Source of the DNA: Selaginella moellendorffii
Taxonomy: Eukaryota > Streptophyta > Lycopodiopsida > Selaginellales > Selaginellaceae
DNA: 64,000 nt
Reading direction: 5' to 3'
NCBI RefSeq assembly: GCF_000143415.4
Contig: NW_003314272.1
Coordinates: 233,029 to 297,028, forward strand
In this document: one piece after another, positions 1 through 9,428 of the stretch
Position numbering within the stretch: position 1 is the first letter of the stretch
Layout of the letters: the number at the start of each line of letters is the position of its first letter
Position numbers and translations under genes: made by a program
The notes under the pieces: generated by a model
Told to the model about the DNA's origin: nothing
The model's database searches: none
What the model saw: the letters and a program-made list of their open reading frames with translations, nothing else

Positions 1-5
1 ATGCA

Positions 6-410
6 GTGACAGATAACGATGTTGAGGATCACTATTGTGGGCCGAGGAACAAGAAGCCGGATTCAGCATTCAATCCAGTACAGGTCTGCAAAGGAATGGT
101 CGTGCTTGTCAGACCCAGTAATAAAAAACAAATGATATGGGTGGGGCGCTGCATCACTGATGCAGAGGAGGACGCGGAAACTAACTCCTTCAATGTAACT
201 GTGGAGTGGTTCAAGCCAAGTTCCGGATATACGAAGGATTGCCTAGAAAAGAGATGGGTGCTGAATCCAAGGGATCCCAGCATGAGCATATCGGTGGATA
301 ATGTTGTGCATGGTTGGATGCGGAAGCAGAGTGCCACCATCACCTTGCCAGACCATGCAAGAGATGCAGCAAGAGCATTCATAACCCGGGTTCAAGGTGA
401 GATTCATTAA
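6..410 (+). CDS. Hypothetical protein, probably a 3' exon
   Basis: An open frame of 134 codons runs from the left edge of the window to a stop at 410. The frame has ordinary amino-acid composition with a patterned middle (WVGRCITDAEE, VEWFKPSSGY, HGWMRKQSATITLP) that looks like a folded beta-rich segment rather than random translation. The first codons may not be the true start, since the gene could begin left of the window. The opposite strand also has a 116-codon frame here, which I regard as a shadow. I do not recognise the family. The location next to retroelement debris makes a transposon-associated or pseudogenised exon possible. Confidence 0.35.
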   Translation: MTDNDVEDHYCGPRNKKPDSAFNPVQVCKGMVVLVRPSNKKQMIWVGRCITDAEEDAETNSFNVTVEWFKPSSGYTKDCLEKRWVLNPRDPSMSISVDNVVHGWMRKQSATITLPDHARDAARAFITRVQGEIH

Positions 411-1107
411 TATTCCTTTACTAAGTTTCTAATGTATTTTATTTCAAGGTGAACAATCCGAATCTGAATCAGAGGAGGCGTGATGGCATGTGGCCCTTTG
501 CACTAGTATATCTTAATACCGGTCTGAGAAATAGAATGGCATGTGCCCTCAGGCCTTTTACTAAATCACCTTTGAAAGAAATGCAAGCCTCTATGTCGTA
601 AAAAAAAGGTACTAGAGAAATTCCTTAATAATATGAATGTTATTTAGTTTCATGAAAATACACTAAGGGTCAAATGAGTTAAATGACTTCTCCAGACTAG
701 CAATGCCTCTTGCTACACCTTCACAATTAGATTCGTTAGAAAAAGATAACATTGAATAATATCTAAATGTTCTCACCATTAAGTTATATGTCTGGCTAAT
801 AGGAATGACGTTCATCTTGGAAAGCTCACCACACGCTCAATGAACAAACAAATAGTGTGTGCGCGCATGCCATCGCTCTTCTTTAGCTTCAGATTCGGCT
901 TGTTCACCTTGACAATGAGATTTTTTATACAACCAGATGGACTCAGTCTGGACACAAAGTCACCGCGCTAGTCACCATGCCCCAGATATGTCTAGCCCCT
1001 GGACAAAAAACATATAATTTCACGTCATTTTCAAATACTTGAAAATTTGTACCTAGTCCCATTTTACTGAATAAATCCCACTTTAACGAAATAGAGCTTT
1101 TAGTGAA
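411..1107. other. AT-rich intergenic, no gene seen
   Basis: AT-rich sequence with stops in all frames. The antisense frame at 943-1227 overlaps the retroelement remnant and has no recognisable content. Confidence 0.5.
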
Positions 1108-1659
1108 ATGTTGGAGGATCATTTGAAACACTTGGAGCTGATGTTTCAAAAGTTCCACGAACACAAACTGTATATTAAGGAAAGTAAATGCGCTTTTGGA
1201 CAATTGCACATAAACTTTCTCGAACATATAGTTGGTGGTGGTGTAATTGAGGTGGATCCAAAAAAGGTGGAAGCGGTGAAGTCTTGGGAAGTCTTGACCA
1301 CTGTATTAGATGTTCGTTTCTTTCTCGGTTTGGCGGGATACTATTGCAAGTTTGTCCACAATTTTGTAAAAATTGCTCTTTTATTGACTAAGTTGACGAA
1401 GAGTAGTATTCCGTTTCATTAGACACCAGCTTATCAGCATGTTTTTGTATGGTTGAAGGAGATCTTGACTACGGTTCTTGTTCTCAAGATCCTAGATCTT
1501 AATAAACCCTTCGAAGTGCATTGTGATATATTTGGCTATGCTATTGGTGCCGGATTGGAAGTGCATTGTGATGCATCTAGCTATGCTATTAGAAATATAA
1601 ACATTTTATCCATGGATGAAGGTATCCACCATGGGACTGTAGTACGGGTGGATGATTAA
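1108..1659 (+). mobile_element. Ty3/gypsy retrotransposon pol remnant (RT end and RNase H start)
   Basis: Two consecutive plus-strand frames read as the C-terminal reverse transcriptase segment and the start of RNase H of a gypsy-type plant element. The first has the typical HKLYIKESKCAFGQ and FLGLAGYYCKFVHNF blocks (compare the family pattern F-L-G-L-x-x-Y-Y-R-x-F-I). The second has FEVHCDIFGYAIGAGL, matching the RNase H opening with its first catalytic Asp. A stop at about 1422 separates them. The fragment is only about 550 bp and has no gag, protease or integrase nearby, so it is a dead, truncated copy. The family assignment rests on motifs; the exact lineage cannot be told. Confidence 0.75.
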
Positions 1660-1672
1660 TTACCTCACATAG
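1608..1672 (+). repeat. Short direct repeat, matches 6008-6072
   Basis: The stretch around GAAGGTATCCACCATGGGAC with the following GTGGATGA and TTACCTCA words recurs in the same orientation at about 6008-6072 with a few substitutions. It lies just outside the inverted repeat arm at 1690-2095, so it may be the edge of a larger duplicated module. Confidence 0.55.
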
Positions 1673-1689
1673 AAGACTAAATACCAAAT

Positions 1690-2095
1690 GTAGCGCACCT
1701 TTATCAGTCCCTCTTGTTCAAGTGTTAGTAAATTGAACTTTGCATCTGTACTTGGTTAGACAAGCATAAGGAAGGAATTCGTAAGTGTCTATTTAGCCAA
1801 TCATACTTGGCCCGGCTTATTAGTTCTCTTTTGCTCTGTCTTGCATTGGCTTGACAAGAACCCTTGCGTATTGAGATTAGTCCCTTAATATTGTTGGATG
1901 ATAGTTTATTGTGTTTACCAAACACCCTCGCTATCATGCCCTTTGTGTTAGTCTCATTTCGGTCCCAAATGTTAATTATGGAAAGTGTCTAAATTTGCTC
2001 ATTTGGCATATCTACGGAATGTAGAGATTGTTCTGAACACAATGGTGTTCGTCCCGTGTCTAAATTCGCAATCTAATGACATTCCATATTTAGTA
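1690..2095 (-). repeat. Left arm of a ~400-bp inverted repeat (partner 6365-6785)
   Basis: Read on the minus strand this segment matches 6365-6785 read on the plus strand. Both encode the same degenerate frame (RVFGKHNKLSSNNI here and RVFGRHSKLSSNNI in the partner) and share blocks such as AACACAATGGTGTTCGTC. The frame is probably not a real protein. The arms look like two copies of one repeat family, perhaps solo LTRs, inserted in opposite orientation. Confidence 0.7.
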
Positions 2096-2179
2096 AATTT
2101 TGAGTTTATCTCAGAGATTAACTCCTGATACTAAGGGAGGCTTGGGGTGAAAAGCCCAAAGCGTGTATTCCTCAAGGGG

Positions 2180-2752
2180 GCGGGGGGGGGGGTGCTGTGG
2201 GGGGTTCCAAATGTATAGTAAGGATAGTGGGTAGGTTGAGCAAGGCTGACCAACTTGAGGTATAGTCTAGCTCCCGCTTGCATGGCTGTCCTTATTTTGC
2301 GTCTGGCTTGGGTCTAAGCCTAAGTTCCATTCCATGCTAGCTAGTGGAGTACCCATATCCTTGCGTTAGGCCACCGGTATGTTAAAATAGTGCCAGACTC
2401 CGTTTGGCTCTGTTTTGCATACTGGTCCTGGCATTGGGATGTTGTTGCTCCAAAATTGTTCCAAATCGCTTCAGGCTCTTGTCCCTTCGCTCTTTGGGCT
2501 GTATGCTTGATGGTCCGATTTCGTCACTCCTTGGCTCCATGCTTGGGAGTTTGGCACCATTCTTTCGTTCAGTGGCCCAAGGTCCTGAACCTCGGGTTCC
2601 ACACCACTGTCCTATGGACATGTGGCATTTGACATGTGGTATATGACATGTGGCACATGGAAGGTTTAAGTTCCGCTTCGTGGTGTTATCCTATGGTAAA
2701 TCACCATAGGATAAAAGGTAAAAACGATGTGCGTTACATTTGGTATTAGAGA
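2180..2752 (+). repeat. LTR-like direct repeat, copy A
   Basis: About 550 bp from GGGGTTCCAAATGTATAG (2201) to the TTTGGTATTAGAGA end (about 2752) is repeated at 5311-5871 in the same orientation with scattered substitutions and small indels. The copy is preceded by a purine tract dominated by a G run (2176-2192), as expected for a polypurine tract. It is followed by a degraded form of the initiator-methionine tRNA primer-binding motif. This is the layout of a retrotransposon LTR. A solo or partial LTR is also possible. The frames inside this repeat are not genes. Confidence 0.6.
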
Positions 2753-5290
2753 ATATGTCTCAACAAATACTATTCAATGAGATTGGGCAATTAGTCTCAT
2801 TGCATATGCAGAGATGAAAATGATAATCCAAGTGGGTATACGTTTGGGTGCAAAGACTTCGCAATTATTCCTTAGGTATGGATTTGGTTACCTTTTTGTA
2901 CTATAATAATGTGAGCTTGCTCTTGGGCTCATAAGATAGAAACATTAACTCTTCTTTTCATAAAACTAGCATAGTCCACGACTAAATCACTTTTCAAGGA
3001 AAAGCTAAAGCTCAAAACCCTAAAAAAATAATCTCATCTAGAACACAACTAACTCAAACTTGCCGCTCAATTCATTTGAACGTCAACATAGTTGCTAACT
3101 AGCAAATGTGCAAATACTAATAACACAAAGCCACAACCAAATCATCAACACTATCTCTATTAAGACTAATAAAACTCAATATCAATTTTAAGGATAAACA
3201 TCTCATCTCACTTGAATCTCAATATCAATAATATCAATGACAAGGCATCACTTCAATACTATCAACACCATAATAAAGCTAAAAGAAAGCAAGAGTGAAT
3301 CACCACTCAAAACTCTTTAACAACCAAGCTAACCAAAGTTGAAGATATTATATTTAGTATCTGAGATCAATCCTTCAACAATACTCAGGTACATATAACA
3401 CATCATCAAGGAGTGATTCACCACATCCAAGACTTAATGAAATCCAACACCTAAATGAAACACAACCAAATGATATCAACAGAGGTAGAATTAACATACG
3501 AATATGGAAAACCTATGTAAGTCTAATGACACGATCCTCCGCAACACATCCGGTAAAGCAAGTCTATCACTGCTAAATCTTCATTGAGTGAAGCAAGTGT
3601 CAACAGTCCTCAATGAAGCCTACAAGAAATCACTAGTTGCAAAGTAACCAACAATCACTCTTCAACTTGCCTTCACAAGAACCAAACACCAAACTCGTGC
3701 CATCAAGTCATATACTTGTCCAATATGAACGTAATACCCTAGGTACAAGATAAAGGTTCATGGATAAACACGAACTAAATGACCACTCGAATCCAACTCA
3801 ACCGCAATAAGCTCACCAATGCATTTAGCTAACAGTTCTGAGCATACCTTGTAGAAGTTAGCTATGTATGATCAACACTCAGTTGAAACCAAAGTGAAGA
3901 TCATGAGATAAACTCATATTAGTACACAACCTCCTCATAGACAAAGCTATAGTATAAGTACTAACATCTCAAACTCACACAACTAAATTGGACCTCACCA
4001 TCCTCAGTCAAGGGCTACTAAAACTAAATCAAAATTAGTGAGAGCTCACTACTCTCATAAAGTCTTAACGAAATGCAAAATGCAACCTACCACCGAGCAT
4101 AACACTATAGAAGAAAGGCACAAGGGTTACCTTTCTTAGAAAAGTGCAACATATAAGACCATCATTTTCAATATGCACCAAGATAGGGACTTTTGATTGC
4201 ATACCATGAACATAAGCAATGAGTCACACTTTGTTGCAAATTATCTCTTCAAGAGAAAATGATTTACATGTTTGATACTTCATCCCTGACAACTTTCTTT
4301 TCGGCCTCATCTTTGACTAAACCTCAAACTTGCTTTCACACTGTTTTCAGTCTAATCCAAGAAAAGTTTATGAGAGAGTACGGCAATGACTATTTGAATC
4401 AATAGACTAATCCCTTTAATCTTGATTGATCCACTTATAATCATGCCTAGGAAAGATCCATTAGTGCTGTGCTAAACAACTATAGACCAGCCTATTTGCC
4501 ACTCATAACAAACTCAGAGAAGGTTTACCTTCACCCACGATGTATGGAACAATTCATGGAACCAATGGAACAACTCATAGAACCACCGATAGGTTAATAT
4601 TAGTCCTGCCAACTCAAAGTGTAACCTTGAGTTGCTAATGTGCCTCACTCACAAGCCCAAGCATAAACTCGTGCAAACAAATATTGGAATGTTTGAATCT
4701 TTATTGGATTTGAGTTGGAATATATTGATCATTGATGATTCTTTTTGTACTTGTTATGAAGTGAGTTACGTCTTGCTATAGATGGATTCATGGAGGATTA
4801 TTTAGTGATCACTTGTTGAGCATAGCTCCATTGTGCTTGGCTTTTGGATTGATGCAGATATACTCTTTATTAGGTTTACATTATAAAGTTTAGTTTATTA
4901 ATGTGTTGAGAAGGATATTGTGGGTTATACCATGATTTCTTCTTTAGCATTGAAGTTGGTTCATGCGAAACTTGTGATCATTACTTAAGTCTAAGATGTT
5001 GAAGTTAGTGTTTGCATCTAGCAATCATTGGTGATGATTGACTATCATCTAAGATAGTTGATTATCTTTGTCAAAGGTTTTGTTTGATTATTGTTTGTAT
5101 GGAAAGATTTGCTATTTTTCGAGATGGTGGATTCCTTTTTCGACAATGATTATGCATATCTTTTGATAGGATGATTAATGATCTTCTATGATAGTTAGTT
5201 GTTTTTTTTTTATAGCTTATGGCTTTTCGCATTACCACATATTATTTGTGGTTTACTCTGGATTGGTCTCTTGGATTTGAGACATTAATA
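2753..5290. other. Non-coding interior between the two LTR-like copies
   Basis: About 2.5 kb without a frame of any length or recognisable domain. Composition is strongly strand-asymmetric: about 2.95-4.4 kb is rich in A and C with few G on the plus strand, while about 4.68-5.25 kb is rich in T and G. If the flanking copies are LTRs, this would be the interior of a non-autonomous element (LARD or TRIM type) or an element hollowed out by later insertions. Confidence 0.45.
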
Positions 5291-5291
5291 G

Positions 5292-5871
5292 GAGGGGGGG
5301 GGGGGGGGGGTTCCAAATGTATAGTAGGGATAATAGGTAGGTCGGGCATGATCGACCAACCTGAGGCATAGTCTAGCTCCTGCTTACGTGGCTGTTTTTG
5401 TTCTACGTCTAGCTTGGGTTTAAGCCCAAGTTCCATTCCATGCTAGCTAGTGGAATACCCATATCCTTGCGTTAGGCCACCGATATGCTGAAATAGCACC
5501 AGACTCCATTTGACTTCGTTTTACGTGCTAGTCCTGGCATTAGGATGTTGGTTGCTCCATAACTGTTCCAAGTCACTCTGGGCTCCTATCCCTTCGCTCC
5601 GTGGGTTGTATGCTCGAGAGTTGCTCCATGGTCCAATTTCATCACTCCTTGGCTCCATGCTTGGGAGTTTGGCACCATTCCTTCGTTCAGTGGCCCAAGG
5701 CCCTGAACGTCGGGTTCCACACCACTGTCCTATGGACACGTGGAATGTGACACATGGCATATGATATGTGGCACATGAAAGGTTTAGGTTCCGCTTCGTA
5801 GTGTTATCCTATAGTAAATTACCATAGGATAAAGGGTAAAAACCACATACAGTACATGTGGTATCGGAGCA
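5292..5871 (+). repeat. LTR-like direct repeat, copy B, with polypurine tract
   Basis: Second copy of the repeat at 2180-2752. It starts directly after a purine tract (AGGAGG followed by a long G run, 5291-5310) and ends in the tRNA-primer-like motif at 5859-5870. The two copies differ at many positions, so the insertion, if it was one, is old. Confidence 0.6.
5859..5870 (+). other. Primer-binding-site-like motif
   Basis: TGGTATCGGAGC differs at one base from the TGGTATCAGAGC primer-binding site, complementary to initiator tRNA-Met, used by many plant LTR retrotransposons. The equivalent place after copy A (2741-2752) reads TGGTATTAGAGA and is more decayed. Position directly after a repeat end supports the LTR reading. 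Confidence 0.6.
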
Positions 5872-6007
5872 AATGGCACAGACTCAATTCCTATTGATTA
5901 ATGGCTACTTAAAAATATAATATCCCCTTGAGCAAGGTATATTCCTACCCCTAAATTTGAAATCATACATATTAGGCATTCATGCATATGTCCTTCCTCT
6001 TGTGTAG

Positions 6008-6072
6008 AGTATCCACGGACGAAGGTATCCACCATGGGACTACGGTATGAGTGGATGACTAGTTACCTCATA
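6008..6072 (+). repeat. Short direct repeat, matches 1608-1672
   Basis: Same-orientation partner of 1608-1672, sharing GAAGGTATCCACCATGGGAC and the GTGGATGA word after it. Confidence 0.55.
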
Positions 6073-6364
6073 TGAAATAGCTAATCTACACAATGGAAGG
6101 ATTGGTAAATTTAATGCGGAAATGGAGGTGTTGGTTCCTCTTGGCTCAGTAAGGGTTATTAGTCAATAGTCAATAAAGACATTGATATCTTTGAAAGGGG
6201 GGTGAGTGTAATGCATGTGATCATGGGATGAAATTTGAATATAATGTCACCATGGATCCTTAGAACCTTGGGGGATAAATGGGGATAAAATAGCCACTAA
6301 GGGCTCTCTCATCAAACAATTAAGAGTTTTCTAGTTGGTGTAAAGGGAGAGAGATATGGTTCCA
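6073..6364. other. Non-coding spacer
   Basis: No frame or motif seen. It separates the short direct repeat from the right inverted-repeat arm. Confidence 0.4.
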
Positions 6365-6785
6365 ATATTTAGTATTTCCAATATTAAATATAGAATGTCC
6401 CTAGATTGCGAATTTGGACACGAGACGAACACTATTGTGTTCAGGCTAACCTTTACATTCCGTAAATATGCCAAATGAGCGAATCTAGACACTTCCCATA
6501 AATAGCATTTGGGACCAAAATGAGACTAACACAAAGGGCGTGATAACAAGGGTGTTTGGCAGACACAGTAAGCTATCATCTAACAATATTGAGGGACTAG
6601 TCTCAATAGAGGGTTTTTGCCAAGCCAGTGCAAGACAAAGCAAAAGAGAATTAACAAGCCGAGGCAAGTATACTTGGCTAAATACACACTTAGGATTCCT
6701 TCCTTATGCTCATCCGGCCAAGTACAGATGCTAAGTCCAGTTTACTAACACTTGGACAAGAGGGGCTAATAAAGGGAACCAGCAG
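6365..6785 (+). repeat. Right arm of the ~400-bp inverted repeat
   Basis: Plus-strand partner of the arm at 1690-2095. Shared blocks include TAGATTGCGAATTTGGACACG and the frame with SSNNI and SARQSKRELT. The arms enclose both LTR-like copies, giving an inverted repeat with a loop of about 4.3 kb. Confidence 0.7.
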
Positions 6786-8903
6786 TATCGACCTTCTGCC
6801 ATCATGGCAGTAAGGAAAGAGTGCTCGTAAGGACTAGCCGACAAGTATCTTTTAATACCCGAAGTCACATTTGCGACACACACAATTCAGTCAAAAGCAA
6901 AACAAAAGTGACAACAATTTTACAAATGCCAATGGTTATATAAGGATTGTGCTAAGGTTCCAACCCAAGATGCATCAAGAAGGGCAACAGGCAGGTTAGT
7001 GTGGGGATAGAAAGCTTGGTGGCAGAAGACTTCAAGGAGTTTAGTGAACAAACATTTTACAAGATCATCAAAACAGTTTATTATAATTTGTTGATCTCAT
7101 GCTTCTTGGTGGTGCCACAAGACCCTGTAAATAGTTAATGAATGAATGAAGTTATGTGAAGATCACTTTGGAGGCTATAATAGGCTTTCCAAGCTGTATC
7201 CACGTGATCAATTACCCCTGTATAAAACTAAATACATTGCTCTTTGCCATCAGTGTTAAACCTTAGCTTACTGTGGCCAAGGAGTTTTTGGTTTTGCTAG
7301 TGATTTCTTTATATACTTAACATCAGCCCTCACTTATCAATATTTTAGTTTGTGTAGTGCTTCCTTCCATTTCACATTTATCTATTTTACTAAGCAAGTC
7401 TTCAGGTTTTTTCAGAATTTGATCACCCAAATTTGGATGTTGAACATATGCTAGATTCAAGGACTATATACACACCAACTGTACTGACACTGAATTAAAC
7501 CATGGATTAAACTGTGCTCACCCAAAGCAGATTCTGTCACGAATAGTTTGAATGTCAGGGCCAGATTGTTACATTATGATAAGTCAAGTGAACAAACATA
7601 TGCTTATATTTATCCTGCTGTCCCATAAAAAAAGCTTTCGAGAGCCTTCCTCCATTCCATTCTCGTTATCATTGTTATCGCCTTCAGGAGCTTGATGTGT
7701 AGTATATGAGGAGTTGAGCACAGTTCGTGTTGGATTGAAGTATTCGTCTGGGCGCTTCTGTCTTTTATTCTATAGTCACGACAATTCAAGGTATTATAAA
7801 TGAGTGTGAGCAATACGTATAGGAAGAGATTTATCCTTACTTGAGTCAGTTTTATTAATAATTCACAAGTACGAATCTGTTAGAAAAAGTGCTTTCTTGT
7901 GTCACCTAAATAATTTGTTGTGTGTTGCATGCAACAATGCTTGATTTGCTTAATTGTAGTGTCTTTGAATAATCCAATTAATCAATAATTATAAACATGT
8001 TTATAATTTTTAAATCAAGATTAATCTTATTGCATATTAACCATTAGATGGTAGAATAAAAAAGAATTTACTAGGAGGTGTTTAGGAAAATTATAAATTA
8101 TAAACAAGATTAATCTAAATAAATAACAACCATCATATGGTAGAATATTCTAAAATATTTAAATACATTTTAGGTATATCCACTATTATCTCTACAGGTT
8201 TTGTTTAAGCAAACCAAAAAGAATTAATCTCCAGGTATTCCTTTTCAAGATTACTACAGATCATATCTACAAACAAACTCAAACAAGCTAGATCAGATCT
8301 CTCACAATGTGAGACCAACTCCCATGTCTTTGCAATGACCAGGGAGCTAGTCCATGCGCCAGTGGCACGTGAGGAAGCCATGATCCTCTAGTTTCGTTCG
8401 TGCGTTTCTGGTATCGTAGCAACTAAGAACTTTTTCCTGTGGAAATGAAACGGCTTGCATACTCTCAGTACAATAAAGGAAAGCATGAACAAGGCGTGCG
8501 CTAGCTTCAAATTTGTATTTATCCGTCAAAATCATTCTTTCCATCAAACTTTTCGTCCCTTCACAGAGGAAATGGTTACAAGTTATTTGGTATTACACGT
8601 TCTTTAAAAGCTTCTAAATTGTCCAGTGTCTTTTATGGCTTTTGTGCTTCTACCGTTCTCTGAATGACAATCCTCATTCTCTGTTCGTCATATGAGAGAT
8701 CTCTGGATTTCTACCGCGTGATTGTCGGAAGAGTCATTCTGATCCACTGTCCACAAGAGTAAAATTTTCTTAGCGATAGCAGAGATTGTGACTTACCAGC
8801 GTCAAAAAGACCAAAGTCCTCATCGTCAACGTGGCTTTGGCTTGAGGAAGTTTTTGTCCAAGGCTGTGAAATGCGAGCTGTGAAAGAAAATGGTCAGCAC
8901 TAA
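6786..8903. other. AT-rich intergenic, no gene seen
   Basis: About 2.1 kb of AT-rich sequence. The short frames at 7610-7813 and 8347-8547 have no recognisable motif and no supporting splice structure, so I do not call genes. Confidence 0.5.
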
Positions 8904-9400
8904 CTATAGGAAGTAATTACATTTGATATCTTGAGCTTGTCGGGCTATGAAGCTCCAAATTATTGTCGGTGCAAAAAGAGGCCCTTTATTCCAATCTAAA
9001 TAGTGATAATAATCCCCAACGACTTCCAGCTTTTCCAGCATTGTTGATGTGAGCCTCCATATGAGGATTGCTGAACGTAGGAAAACGCAAAATAGACATA
9101 CCTTGACAACGACAATAGCTGTTGTAGTGGTGAATATCGTCTCACCATTAGATTTTGTTGGTAAATCACGCTTGCTCTGCAAAGCCAACCCGAACGCCAT
9201 GACTCCTTGCAAGCCTATCAATAAAAACCATCAGCTCCGTACCGCTAAACCAAAGGGCCTTTTGATGCTTGAGAGGTATTTTCCTTGCAACTGGCCGAAC
9301 ACATAAAAGCTGTTGACAAAGGCAAGCGGATATTCTAATACATTTACCATGAATCCGACTTCGCTAAATCCAAGCCTGCAGCAAAGGCGTAGACGTGCAG
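8904..9400 (-). pseudogene. Fossil C-terminal fragment of an NHX5/6-type Na+/H+ antiporter
   Basis: On the minus strand three pieces line up in order with the end of the endosomal plant NHX5/NHX6 transporter domain. They are ARKIPLKHQKALWFSG (about 9300-9247), then [14 protein letters not shown] and [14 protein letters not shown] (9219-9106), then [11 protein letters not shown] (about 9050-9015). The family pattern is KHQKALWYSGLRGAMAF, then T-x-F-T-A-T-T-x-I-V-V, then MLEALEVVGD. The joins would need introns of only about 28 and 31 nt. The first keeps frame but the second does not, and no upstream exons exist because the RUS gene begins at once. I therefore read it as a truncated pseudogene. 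It lies 28 bp past the RUS stop codon in the same orientation, so it may be transcribed as RUS 3' UTR. Confidence 0.65.
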
Positions 9401-9428
9401 CAGCACAGGAAAACTGATTCAATGTACC

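Noticed and set aside
2390-2646. Overlapping 80-codon frames in the LTR-like repeat
   Set aside because: Present in both repeat copies in altered form and in two frames at once, so they are by-products of the repeat and not genes.
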